A DNA stretch of 64,000 nucleotides from Aphidius gifuensis (taxonomy: Eukaryota > Arthropoda > Insecta > Hymenoptera > Braconidae). This document shows, in pieces, positions 32,621 to 44,805 of the stretch (positions are counted from its first letter, which is position 1; each line of letters opens with the position of its first letter). The notes under the pieces were generated by a model. It worked only from the letters and a program-made list of their open reading frames with translations. It was not told the origin of the DNA and did not search any database. The position numbers and the translations under genes are program-made. Location: assembly GCF_014905175.1 (NCBI RefSeq), contig NC_057793.1, positions 11,160,001 to 11,224,000 of the forward strand, written 5' to 3'.

Positions 32621-33153
32621 CACTTGTTAACACACAACTTGTGAAAAATAAAAAATATATATATTACTAAAACTATTCAAAAAAAAACAAACTATGCCCA
32701 TGAATAATAATGAAAACTGAATGAATTAGTCGTGTAGCAAAACAAATAACAATTTTGTTGACGATTAAGTGCTTTTGTAACAACGCAAATGTCATTATAA
32801 ATTAAAACAGCTGATTAACAATTGACATTAATTTATTCTAAAAAAGCAAAATACTGACATCTTTTGAGGATAATGTAGGGATCTCTATAGTTGATGAAGG
32901 TTTTGGAACGTACCCCGGAATACATAAATACGCGTGGTACACAAACGTACCGGTATTGTACATCTGTATAACGGTTTTTTGTCATCAGTGACGTTGTTTG
33001 TTTTTTTTTTCTATACCATCTTTCCACTATTCAACAAGTTTCAACCTGTACAGTGAATATAAAGTTTCAACAATAATAAATAACCAAAAGAAAAGTGATC
33101 AAAAAAGATTTTTGTTAATAATTGAAGTGCTAAAAATATCATATTTGTTTAAC
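32621..33153. other. Leader region of the 33.15 kb gene
   Basis: AT-rich with a less AT-rich patch at 32,860-33,000. No TATA box stands out. Nothing else is recognised. Confidence 0.3.
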
Positions 33154-33800
33154 ATGGCAACAAACAATGACAATGATGATATTTTATCAATATTGGAATC
33201 AATTGAGGGTTGGAAAACCATGGCCCCTGACCAAAAAGAATTAGTAAAAACGAAATTAAAAGATAAAGTTGAAAAAACCAGTAAAGACAATATTGAAGAA
33301 AATTTATTGCAAATTATTACTAATGATGATGAAAAAGAAATTGTGAGAAAAGAAGTAGAGAGAAGAGTTGAATATGAAGAACAACAATTACAAAAAAAAT
33401 AAAAAAAGTTGGATGAAGATAAAAAAAAAAGAATTATACACAAAAACTATTTAATCATCAATAAAATTGTTGAAAAAAAATTAGATTTGATTAAGAAAGA
33501 AAAATATGAAGATGTTATCAAAGCAGAGCTGGAAGAGAATGAAAGAAAACAAGTATCAACTCCATGGCAACAAGAGAAAACACGTGGAGGAAAAAATCTT
33601 GACAGCCGTAATAGTCAGTATGTATTTTTTGTTTATTCTGAAACAGAATTGCCAAGTTTCTTTTAATATTAATAATTTATTTTCTTTTTTTTCAACACTG
33701 TTTTAATGACAGGTACAGAAAAAACTGGAACCCACATTATCAAAAAGCCCCAACACAACCAAGACATGATCAACAACACCAAGAAGAACGACTTCATTAA
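33154..33800 (+). pseudogene. Small spliced charged protein with one in-frame stop; unrecognised
   Basis: Two exons, 33154-33617 and 33713-33800, are joined by an intron with gtatgt and a polypyrimidine tract ending aatgacag. Together they give 183 codons. The start is the first ATG in a frame beginning MATNNDNDDILSILESIEG. The protein is very rich in Lys and Glu with coiled-coil character and ends in a His/Gln/Arg-rich tail (YRKNWNPHYQKAP). A TAA at 33400-33402 interrupts codon 83, after a run of A residues. The reading frame is the same on both sides of it, so either a point change or stop readthrough is possible. No family is recognised. Confidence 0.5.
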
Positions 33801-33999
33801 AGTTATCAGCTGGCTTTCAAAACAAGATTTTTCTCATATTCCAGATGAGAAAGCTTAAATATTTGTTATCATCATTTCTATTTTTTTTTTTGTTTTATAA
33901 ATATATATTTATGATAGTTTGTAACTGAGTCTTGACTTGACTAAACAAGTTAAACGAAATATTCAACTGACAAGCTTCACTTGATTTTATTTTTTGTAA

Positions 34000-35320
34000 G
34001 AGCTAAAAAAAGATAATGATAAAATGACTGTGCCATCTGATATTGAGCGTTGTGCTAAAAAATTGCCTATATATACATTAAATTTGTTATAATGAAAAAA
34101 TTCAAGCAAAAATAAAATAAAAGACATTGAAAGACCAACAGCAAGAAAGTCAAATGAAAAAAAAAAAATATAAATCTTTGATAGTAACAGGTCGATAATA
34201 ATCAACAGCAATTTCTCTATTGCCCTGTTCAACAAGTTCATTCCAAAAAAATTTAAGTTTATATTTCCATCGACGGAATAAACCTGACTATTAATCTTGA
34301 CATGATATTGTTAATTTTTTTCCAACTGGCAAATTTTTTTGCATTAAAGTAACTTCATAAAATACTGAAACTCTTATTTTACCAATGTATAATTTATATT
34401 TCATGGCTCTATTCTCGATTCATATGTTATACAAGCTGATGATGAATCATTTAAAACAAATTTATAATATAAAATCAATATTTGACGTATAAATAATATT
34501 TTTATTTTTAAAATTAAGAATTAATTTTTCAATATTTTCAAAAGGATTTGAATTTGTTCAAAATGATGATAATTTACTATTAAAACTCAAACCAAGTAAT
34601 AAAAATAATAACAGTACCGGAAATAAATAAATTATAATAATTGTATTATTTGGCATATGTAACAATCCAGTTCCTATACACAAACAAAATACTTCTAAAC
34701 TTGCTGAACGTAAACCTTGATTTTTAGAAATAAATAAAACACTTGTTAAACATACAATTAAAGTTGAAAAATAATAATTCTTTGACTGTAAAAGTGACAT
34801 ATTTTTTGCCACGATGTTAAATAGTCTTTTCATTGAGTTCTTAAAACAAGACCTGATTAAAAAATAAGTAAAATCAAAATATTTATTATTATTTAATTAC
34901 AAGTCATCATGTCCTGAGCTTAAATTTACAAATGATTTAACTGGAGTGCCATCATCCAGAAGATATGCTGGTTCATCAAAATTATTTAACAGTGTTATAT
35001 TTAAATGAGAAAATATTTTTGATGCGATATTTCAGTGCCAGCATTGATAATTGCTTTTAATAGATATCCATTTAGATAACGTGTTTTATCAAATATTAAA
35101 TTGTTACACGTGTTGTTTTTGTTGAATGGTCGATTTTAAAGTGTCCAAGTTTTATTTATTTGAAGCTGACGATGCCCAATTTGTAAAAAGATTATATGTA
35201 TACAAATTAATTTGTTGATTTTCTTCATGACACATAAATTTTGATGACAATGATTCATTGTCCATATTGTGTTGAGATAATCAATGGCACTATCACAACT
35301 TGTGTTGGATGTTTTTTTAT
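34000..35320 (-). pseudogene. Ionotropic receptor pseudogene, copy B
   Basis: Scattered minus-strand pieces resemble divergent insect ionotropic receptors, ligand-gated channels of chemosensory neurons. Near 35275-35310 a piece matches the N-terminal region of copy A. At 34893-35030 FSHLNITLLNNFDEPAYLLD looks like the ligand-binding start. At 34558-34833 are two membrane segments and GTGLLHMPNNTIIIIYLFPV around the pore. At 33990-34260 WNELVEQGNREIAVDYYRPV and a last membrane segment match the receptor C-terminus. The frame is broken many times, so it cannot make a protein. Confidence 0.65.
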
Positions 35321-35879
35321 TTTTTTTTTTTAAATTTTAAATTATTTAAATTTTACCAATTCATTATTTAAAGATTTTTCACAGTTTAAATTTAATGAAT
35401 TTATCAAATTTCCATTGGCAGGAGATATTAATAATAATAGTGTACTTAAATATTTCGACAAAAACATTTTAAAAAAACAGTGTACTTGTTCAAAAAGGAA
35501 TAAATTCATACTGATTGAAAGAAACTCAAAATATTGCTGGAATAATCTTAATAGTGCTAAAAAAATTTATACATTAAATTTGGTCAATCAATAATAAATT
35601 AATAAAAAACAAACAGATAAGAAATAATGATATTATCAGGTACATTTTTTGATAAAAAGTAAATATAAACCATCTTTGTTTATTACATTGAAAAAAATAA
35701 ACAAATAATTATTTACTTTTAATTTAATTTTATTGTTTTTTTTATAGTAAAATATTACAACAATAAAAGAAATTATTCATAAAATAATACCAACAGCAAA
35801 TAGCTTTAATGCAAATAGAATATTTTTTTTCTAACTGGTCGATATTTTGGTGAATTTTTTTTTTCATTTTAAGCTCATA

Positions 35880-37014
35880 CTTTTTGCCAAGTAACAAGTT
35901 GTTGATATCTCAAACGTGGTAATAATCCACACTCCATTAATATAGAGTAAATAAAATTATTATTTTTTTTTTTTTAACAGCCAATTTTTACGCATTAATT
36001 GTGTTTCATTAAAATCAGCAACTGTTTCTTTCGACATGTGTAAATAATATCTTGTTGCTGCTTCATAATCACGACGACCAACACATGTTGCATTTAAATT
36101 ATTTAACAATACACATGAACAAAAATCAGATGCTAAATAAATACTATAATTTCGTGAAAAATTATTTAAATAATGCTTAAATTCATTGGCAACAAATACT
36201 TGATGATTTGACCTTTTTAAATCATCAATATTATCAATATTACTGTGATAATGTTTGCTATATAAAATATGATGCCAGTTTACTATTAAATGTCGAGCTT
36301 AATATTAAAAAAATAATATCATTATTGGAGACAAATAAATTCTCATTGTTGTATTAGTTGGCATATCAAGTAATCCAGTTTTAAAAATCAAACGAAGTAC
36401 TTTAAAAAATGCAATTCTAAATCTTTGTTTTTCATAAATTCCAAATGCAAATAGTGTCAATATACATGATATTATTGTTGAAATTACAACATTTTTACTG
36501 TAATAACGTTTAAATTTTTCTTCTGGTGTTATTTGTTTACTTTTATGTGGTATTGTAACAACATTTGATTTTACATATGAATTTGTATAATCAAAACATT
36601 TATGATTTTTAACATTTCTTAAATGACGAAAATTCAATGATATATCATCAATACCATCACTCAATTAATAAAATACTTTTGATGTTGGTATTTTTCATTA
36701 TTATCAAGATACATTGGTGATGTATCAATGTGGTGATGTATTATTATTATTAAACTTGAATTTAGTGCTGAAAATAAACATCTCAATAAATCAATGGCAT
36801 TATCACAACTTGTGTTTGATGTGTTTATTATAAAATAGTGGGAGTCAATGCTCCACCATGGTGATGATTTTAGCTTTGTTAATTCCAATTCAAGATTTTC
36901 AGATGATTCTATTGACAGTATAATAATACCAGTTGAATTGATGACATGTGCCAATGGTTTTTAATTGAATCAATATTTGAATCATTTTTTATTATAATTG
37001 TTGTTACTGTTTCC
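35880..37014 (-). pseudogene. Ionotropic receptor pseudogene, copy A
   Basis: A frame begins at an ATG near 37014, shifts near 36950 and continues with an N-terminal domain (NAIDLLRCLFSALNSSLIII). A large part of the ligand-binding lobe and first membrane segment is missing; after 36664 the sequence reads EEKFKRYYSKNVVISTIISC, then TGLLDMPTNTTMRIYLSPIM, parallel to copy B. Downstream of 36305 a frameshift precedes the second ligand-binding lobe (IDDLKRSNHQVFVANEFKHY). The stop is near 35880. It lies in tandem with copy B on the same strand, so the pair arose by local duplication and both decayed. Confidence 0.65.
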
Positions 37015-37039
37015 ATTTTATCAATTTTTTGTTGAATTG

Positions 37040-38418
37040 AATTTGTATTTTTTTTTATCAATAAAATCATCATCATATCAACATCATTAGGTCATTCGGA
37101 TGTCTAACGAAACAAATTTTTAATAATTTAATAATAAATTCATCTAAAAAAAAATAAAAAAATAAATAGAAAATATTTAAAAATAACATTCTAATGGAAA
37201 TAAATAATAAAAAAAAAATATGACGTACATAACATTATATAAATTAACATATAAGCTTAGACAAAAAAAGGATTAAAATCGTTGAAACTGTCGGAAAAAA
37301 AAAAAAACCTGTCAAAATTAGTGTCATAATTCAAGGTTATGTTTCTTAGAAAATAAAAAATAATCTTTTAATGAATCTTCCACTCAAAAAAGTATCATTG
37401 AAACATAAAAAATATAAATAAAAGAATTTTAGTTTTTTTTTCATCAAGATGAATTAATTTATGGATTCATTAATAATTTTTATAATTTTTTATTAAATTT
37501 TTGTATACAAATTTTTTTTTTTTTTAATGTTTATGAGACCTATTTTACCGATCAGAGGTGTGTGATGGCAGAAATGCGAGATCAGCGCATGCGCTTTAAA
37601 CTCTTTTTTGAAGAAAAAATGTTCAAAATAAAAATCGGTAATTGTTTATATTTCGGATAACTTTTGAACAAATTAACATAAAAAAGTTTTATTAAGCTCA
37701 AAAAATTTGATATTAAATTCCTGAGAGCCACCCTGTCTTGATAAAAATCGCTAAAATCACTCCTTCGTTACTATTTTTCGACTGTAACATAAAGGCTGAT
37801 AGTGATTGTTATAAACAATTGCTGATATCTAATTAACGAATGATCAGAGCAAATTTTATCAAGAGAGGGTGGCTCTCGGTATCGAAAAGACAATTAATTT
37901 GAGCTATAAACAAAGCTTGTAAGTTAAAATTTTAAAGAGTTATGCAAAACATAAAAAAACAGCAATTTTGTTTTTTTGTTTATTAACAATCTTCCAACGA
38001 CATTAAAAACAATTTTCAACTCGATTATTATAAATTCCGTCATTCTTAATATCCTGGCAAAAAATCGCATCCATGATTTGTTCTTAGTTTTCTTATTATT
38101 TGACTTTGAAAATTACACGGTGATCGTTTTTTGTTAATAATAAATTAACTAACAATTAAAATTACTTTTAGTAAGTCCCTGGTTTTAGTATTTTCATAGA
38201 CAAATAATTTGGTCCTAATACGATCCTTCTACCTTTATTACTTTACAAGATATGATCATTTAAAAAAAAACGTGTATGAATTTAATACTATAGGCTTCGC
38301 CTACGTAATAACTAAATCGTTCAAACATATTTGTTGTCATTTTAAAAGACACAGCAGCTCCGTGACCCACAAACAAAAATCCAAAATTTTTAATTTCATC
38401 GCCAACATTTTTAATAAA
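37040..38418. other. Intergenic stretch with a diverged palindrome
   Basis: At about 37620-37950 two arms are imperfect inverted copies, best seen in gagagccaccctgtcttgat against atcaagagagggtggctctc. They are centred near 37,790. The rest is AT-rich with no convincing frame. Confidence 0.45.
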
Positions 38419-40418
38419 TTAATTTAGCAATTCAACTAAAAATTTTTCCTGGCCTTTCGTAAATTTGCCTGTAAAAGGATCCAGAACTCGTATTGTCAAA
38501 TTACGGTGAAATACATCAGTAAAATTAGTAACAAGTTCATCTGCTGCCAGATAATTGTATTTACAATTGCAGCTTGTAAAGTACTTGTCACCATTTACAA
38601 GAATCTTATCCATAATTTTTTGTGATATTAAATTTTCCCTGCAATTGATCAATGAAGCTATTGCATATGTGGCTATAGCCATGCATTGCCTACCCCCATT
38701 TTTCCCAAATAGCATATGTGCTTGGTGCATCGAGGCCGATTCAAAAAGCACAACATCAGCAAGTCCAGTTGGAATTTCATAGTGACTTGGTCCAGCTCCA
38801 CATGATTCAGTTAGATAATGCACAGTTGATGAATCATATGTAGCTGATGCTGTTATTGGTGCTGGTGAATTGACCTGGCTGTATAATTGAGAAGGCCAAG
38901 GTTGTAGACAAGCTTCAACAATCTCATTTTTCATCATTGTTCTGATCTGTGGCATGTGTGCATCTTTTAAATTACATATTGAATCTTTAACTATATGTAA
39001 GGCATACATGCACACATAGACACCACAGTCATACCCATTGTTTTGAACTGGTCCAGTCTAATTTGAAGAATAAATATGCATATATTAATATGGTGTTGAT
39101 TTAACAGCAACGTTGAAAAATTTATAAATAAAAATTAAAATATGTACCTGAACATTATGAACCGTCCATTTAGAAATATCCAAAGGACATTTCTTTTTAT
39201 CTTGGTGCTCCAAAGCCAAATAATTAAGGATGTCCTAGATATAAATATAAAAATTACTAGTACAGTGAAAAACGAGTATATTTATTAATGCACTTTGATC
39301 ATGACTAAATGTATGACTAAATCAGATTATAATTATAACATATATTTATATGTATACTCACACGAAAAATGTATGGATCTTCGCCACGCAGACTATCATA
39401 ATAATACACTCTTTTTTCGTCAAAGCTTATGATACAGAGTGTCCAGTGTACTTCCAAATGAATTGGTATAAGCATGAAATGTTTCGAAAATAAGTCTACC
39501 TATGATAGTTTAAAAATACATGTTATAAATATATCTTGAAATACTAATAAATATATCTCAAATGAGTTGAATAAATTTAAACAATAATTTAATAAATATT
39601 ATCAACAATTGTCGAATTTTATTAAACTCATCAATTCAATTATATATTTATTTTATATATAGTTACGTTTTTTGTCCATGATTTTACGCCTTTTTCATAT
39701 GGCCTGCTCCGCAAATTCTTCAAAAAAAATGAGTTTGTCGAGTAAATCGAGCTTTCATCAGTTTTTTCAATTAATTTAAAATATGCATTAATTATCTGAA
39801 ATAATAAAGTTTTTAAATATTTTATAGTATATATATATACTATTTAAATAGATGTTGTACAGGTTCTTTATAATACAATAATCTTTGTTCATGACATGTA
39901 TATGTATACAAACTGCAGTACCTGATCATTAAGCCACATTGGTGATTCCAAAGTTTTTAAATCACGTGCTGTCAAGTTGATACCAGAAATTCTTTGAATT
40001 ATCAATTCATTTTCTTCATGACATATCTGTAGATTCAAAATAAAAAAAATAATGTTTATAATAGTATGATAAAATGTATATATAGTCATAAAAAAATTAT
40101 CCATGCCAGTGGTGGTGAAGAAAGGGTAAATCCACTTTGTAATTGATGATTTAATTCATTATTGATTTCCAATCCTGCTGGTTGTTCATCATCAGAAATT
40201 TCAATAAGTTGTTCATCGATATAACACAACTTATCATTAATAATCATTTCATCAGCTGGTGGAATGGTGTCAGAGAGATCAACTATCATTTTATCATCAC
40301 TAATAATGTCACATGATGTCAGAGATCCAATTATCATTTCATCATCATTACTGTCTCTAAAAGTTGTAGCTGAATTACACGTTGCTGGGAAAACTAATTG
40401 TGTTGGTTGATTGTCCAT
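38419..40418 (-). CDS. Ulp1-type SUMO protease fused to a second QC-motif domain
   Basis: Exons 40026-39922, 39795-39667, 39499-39362, 39234-39148 and 39057-38419 join in phase 0 with GT-AG introns. They encode a C48 cysteine protease, which removes SUMO from proteins: LTARDLKTLESPMWLNDQ, then IINAYFKLIEKTD, then VHWTLCIISF with the catalytic His, YYYDSLRG with the Asp, and VQNNGYDCGVYVCMY with the oxyanion Gln and catalytic Cys. The first coding exon (from ATG 40418) is acidic and carries two SUMO-interaction-like motifs (MIVDLSDT, LIEISDDE). Its donor is unclear; a GC donor at about 40110 keeps phase. The last exon continues for about 150 codons with GGRQCMAIATYAIASL, resembling cysteine proteases of the herpesvirus-tegument/OTU kind; a matching His was not fixed (candidates are in the last 60 residues). 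The gene looks intact. Whether it is a host gene or transposon-borne is open. Confidence 0.75.
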
Positions 40419-40541
40419 CTTTTTTTCGTCAACAATCTGCATGAAAACAATTAAATCCATTAGAAATCTTTTTATATCATTGCAGTTCATTATATTGTAT
40501 AAAAAACAAAAACAAATTAAACTTGAATCTATAGTTCGTAC

Positions 40542-41455
40542 GATTTTCAATGATGAGTTTTGGAATTCAGATCTCTGAGTACATATCTCTTTTTCCACCT
40601 CGTCATCCAACCATGGAAAATGTTTTAAGGCAAATAAGTAGGAAATATCATTTGCTTCATCAACATTTACCCCTTCTACTACCTCCAGTTGATAATCATC
40701 CCTGATCCTTTGCTCGATTAAATTGCAACAGTTAGACCAGATTTCTGGAGTAATTTTTGCCAAGGCTTCTTGAAAACATGCATTGACATCAGCATCACCA
40801 TAATTGTGATATTTTCCAACTGTTTTATCAAAATGTCGTTTCACAAGCCCCCAAACCAATTCTATAGGGTTGTAAAAGAAATGATATGGTGGTAAACGAA
40901 CGACCTTGTGACTTGAAGTGTCTTCAACAAATCGATCTCATGAAGCTTTTTCAGAGTAATAGACTGACCTACAAAATAAAATATTATAACGTCACATATA
41001 CCCGATGAAAAATATGAATAAATTATATTTAAAGAATAATAATAGGGCCAGTCGTAGCTATAGGTTTAATCAGACTTGAAAAGTTCTAGTCAATTATAAT
41101 TGTTCTAGCAGTATATTTTAATATATTCCATGTCTTTATATATATATATATATTTGTATACTTATATTTTTATTTATTGAATAGATATATATTTTATTCA
41201 GAAATATGTATATATTATAGTTGCAACTACTTATTTACAGCTTATAAAATTGTATATAGTCTGTATAATTTTACTTACGGTCTTGAACGAAGCTGTAGAT
41301 TGATTCTTTGAGCTGTTCTTTAACTTCATCTTGGACGTTTCGTTTGGGGGCTTCTCTTGCTCTTACTAAACCAGAAGTCACAAATTCAGCACCACTTTTT
41401 CCTATATTTACGTATTTTCGAACTGTTTTTTCACCAACACACAGTGCAGCTTGTA
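40542..41455 (-). pseudogene. DDE transposase remnant (Tc1/IS630-like), internally deleted
   Basis: A helix-turn-helix exon lies at 41455-41279 (LVQAALCVGEKTVRKYVNIG, then KRNVQDEVKEQLKESIYSFV), ending at a perfect GTAAGT. The next exon starts at 40968 after ttttgtag and continues the first frame only for about 20 codons. In another frame it gives VVRLPPYHFFYNPIELVWGL, the typical last-catalytic-Glu region of DDE_3 transposases, and a C-terminal helical part to about 40542. The middle of the catalytic domain with the first two Asp residues is gone. An intron with gtacg and ttcatgcag (40541-40437) links this exon to the acidic first exon of the Ulp1 gene, so the two may be transcribed together. 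Confidence 0.65.
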
Positions 41456-41459
41456 CTAG

Positions 41460-43160
41460 TTTTCTTGTAAATAAATAACAAAAAAAAAAGTCATTGAATT
41501 TTTGGTGTGAAATTTTATCAATAAATTTAGGTGTTGGTGATTGAAAATTACAGGGTAAGATTGATTAATTTTTTTTCTAGTTGAAAAAAAACCGAAAGTG
41601 TTAATAATTTTATTACTACATGTTTCTAAATGACTAGAGCAAAATAAACTGAAAAATTTTTACAAGAAAAATAAACAAATAAACATTAAAAAATGCACTA
41701 TTATAAAAAAATGATATAAATATATAACTATAAACATTTTCTACATACTTAGAAAATACCAAATTATTAGTATGTTATTGTGTTACACAATTAATTAACA
41801 AATCATGTCAGAATTTGGATCCACGTATACGTACATTAAAAATGTAGGCTGCTATATTGTCAAACAATTGGCTAGGGAAAAAGATACCTGTAAATAAGAG
41901 GCATCACTTCTAACAGAAAGAGTACAAGATAAATACATCTATGACATTAAAAAAAAACAAGAAGAAATACTGCGAAAGTCTTTGATGATGATACCAAATG
42001 GTCAGCGAAAATAATATAAAAATACAATAATACTTTGCCACAATATGGAAATGCAATTGCTCAGAATCCTTCCCATAATACTGGAACATTAAATAATTAG
42101 TTAAATATAGTAATCAATTAATTTCTGTAATCTACGTTACAATATTCAATATTATGAGCAGGTCAACAATCAATTAAATCAATCTCTACTCGATCAAGTA
42201 TAGAATATTCGCAAGCATCATGCTATTTCATATAAATAATCTGTGAATTACAATTGTCAAATGTTATTGAATATAAAAAAAAATTAATTAGTAAATAAAA
42301 AAAAAAAAAAGACTAGCAATTGCTGATGCAAAAAATCTAATACTTACCATGAAAAAAAAATTTATTTTTAAATGATAATATTAAAAAACTGGAGAAGAAT
42401 CTAAGAGAAAAAAATAAGGCTTGATTAAAAAGCTGTCAATTGGATAATACCTGTAAAATAAGATGAAATAAATTATTAATAGCAAATTAAAATTAAAAAA
42501 AAAATGACATTGTTTTGTCAGAAGTTAACGTGATGCGAAAAAATATCTCGGAGTTTTACGTAGGCTTAAAATTTCAAAAAAAGTCTAAACTTAATGCACG
42601 TGCAGAAAAACAAACCACCTGCTGTTGATTAAACATTGAAAAATAGAATATCAAACAATAAAGCATACACTGGATTCAACTAGTGTGAGTATTGAGTTGA
42701 AGAACAAGCATTAAAACTGACCCTACAAACTGACAATGAAAAAATAATAACAAAGCAAAAAAAAAAAAAAGAAATACTTTTGATGAATAGAAAATTGTAT
42801 TGTTTGGAAAACGTTTACTATTACCAGACAATGTTCCTAAAAATTCGATTAATATTTTTGACAAGATGTGCATGGGACAAATTTATCAATAACGATAATG
42901 ATTCATCACGAATCCCACTTGATTGGATAGTCCACCGATATCAGCAGCTTGGAGAAAATGTTAAAAAAAAAAATTTTTTTTAACTTATCAACAAATTATT
43001 ATTTATAATTTGCCATACGGTTAATAAAAATTTAAATAATTTTCATCATTTAATTAACAATTTTTACCATACTGGAAAAGAAAAATTTTTATTTAAAAAA
43101 CAAAATAAAATTGATAGGAGCAAAATTTAACTATATACACATTAGTAAAAATAAACACTT
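41460..43160. other. Gene-poor AT-rich stretch
   Basis: No strongly protein-like frame was found on either strand. A short + frame at 42780-42983 has unusual composition (IPLDWIVHRYQQLGENVKKK) but no context. It is not called as a gene. Confidence 0.35.
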
Positions 43161-43162
43161 AC

Positions 43163-43330
43163 TGTGGTGTAGTGTAAGGAGGAGGAAATTGTACACCTCT
43201 TTCTAGCATATCTTCAAAAAAAACATAACCATTATAAATACACATTTGCATTTGTCCATTAAAAAGTTGTCCACATTTTGGTAATCGTGCACTGCGTTTG
43301 TTTCAACACGCAATTGATGTCCGAGTTCTT
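43163..43330 (-). pseudogene. Exon-like fragment of an unrecognised gene
   Basis: A frame reads PPKKRTRTSIAC, a stop, then NKRSARLPKCGQLFNGQMQM and ends FFEDMLERGVQFPPPYTTP at a perfect GTAAGT donor (43162-43157). The quality of the donor and the peptide suggest a true exon with one nonsense change. The parent gene is not recognised. Confidence 0.35.
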
Positions 43331-43467
43331 TTTTTAGGTGGACGAAATTTTTTAATAAATGTTTTAATAAATCCATTATTTTGGATACAGACATCCTGAT
43401 AATTTGTTTTTTTTTTCTTACTTATAATGTACAAATATCACTTATTCAAAAAAAAAAAAAAAAAAAC

Positions 43468-43779
43468 AACACAATTATTAATAAATTTTATATAAATAAA
43501 TTTACTTATAAACAAATTATAAAAAAATAAAAATATAAGAAAAAAAATAAACAATTAACTCTTTATTAAATGTACACAAAATTCCAACAGTGCCAATAAA
43601 AATTTTAGAATCAACTTAAAAAAAAAAAACACAATTATTAATAAATTTTATATAAATAAATTTACTTATAAACAAATTATAAAAAAATAATAAAATATAA
43701 GAAAAAAAAAATAAACAATTAATTCTTTATCAAGCGTACACAAAATTCCAACAGTGCCAATGAAAATTTTAGAATCAAC
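43468..43779. repeat. Tandem duplication of a ~160-bp AT-rich unit
   Basis: The stretch acacaattattaataaatt through ttttagaatcaact occurs at about 43468-43617 and again at 43629-43779, with few differences. A poly-A run follows each copy. It appears recent. Confidence 0.75.
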
Positions 43780-43879
43780 TGAAAAAAAGGTCCGGATAAA
43801 AAAAAAAAAAAAAATATTTTTGTTTTTCTTTATTCCTCCCTTTTCTGACTCAAGTGCCACAACGGCCTTCAGCGTCACA

Positions 43880-44471
43880 TTTTATAAAAAAAAAAAAAAG
43901 AACGACCCCTGAAGTTTTAAATTTTATTTCAATAATAAAAAAATGATTTCAGAATAAAGTTTTATTTTATACACAAATAGATAACAAAAACAATTTTTTA
44001 AAATAACATTTCATTTTTTTATTTATAATCAGTAAATAACTACAGTCGTAATGTGTATGTGTAATTAAAGGAATCATTGCTACAATTAATTGGTGTTATT
44101 ATTATTATTATTTTTTTTTTATATATATATTTATTTTTTTAAGTTTTTATTTTTCAACGAAATATTAAACTTTAAGTACGCAATTAAATATATATTGAGC
44201 CTAGTCTATGACAGCTGGCTTGATAAGAAACAAAAAAAAATAGTTTCTCGCTTATAACAATGCAATGACGTTAATTAAAAAATTAAAAATAAATGTCTAA
44301 TGTAATAATAATAATAATAATAAAATAATCATTATTTGCTAAATTATTAATAAATTATTATTTGCTGCTTCATATCAAACTGTTTTTAGGTAATAAGTTA
44401 TAATTATTAAATTTATTTTGATAATATTTTTCAACTGATTATAATTGTTTTTTTAACTTAATTCATTTTAG
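43880..44471. other. AT-rich stretch with microsatellites, nothing recognised
   Basis: Short ATT and AAT repeats are seen at 44,090-44,112 and 44,300-44,325. There is no protein-like frame apart from the exon starting at 44472. Confidence 0.4.
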
Positions 44472-44805
44472 ACTATGGTATACCTATTGGTATTGGTAAT
44501 TCTTGGTCAGTTGGAAAATGGTCTGTACCAACAAGACGTATTGCTGCTATTTGTTTTGGACCCAAAATATAATTTTTTACATCAACTTATGACTCAGTAT
44601 CATGTTTTCAGTTGCACTTAAAGATAATATGTTTAATATTAAACAAAAAAGTTCATCTGATGATTTTAAAACAGCTGTACCGTTAATTAATTTATTAAGA
44701 GTTTCATTTACTAATAATAATGATAATGATGAAGTTATTGTTGGTGGTAGAGTATTGTCTATGGATTGGGATCCATCTGCTTCATATGTAGCAATTTTAT
44801 TTCCA
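44472..44805 (+). pseudogene. Exon of an aladin-like nuclear pore WD-repeat protein
   Basis: The segment is bordered by a splice acceptor (ttcattttag) and a donor (GTAAGT at 44806). It reads GNSWSVGKWSVPTRRIAAI, then a break in frame around 44575, then VPLINLLRVSF and GGRVLSMDWDPSASYVAILF. The last phrase resembles a beta-propeller blade of aladin (AAAS), a nucleoporin. Neighbouring exons are not found within several kilobases, so this is a captured or orphan exon with an indel. Confidence in the family is moderate. Confidence 0.5.

Noticed and set aside
42780..42983. 67-codon plus-strand frame
   Set aside because: A few residues look protein-like but there are no splice sites, family match or supporting context.
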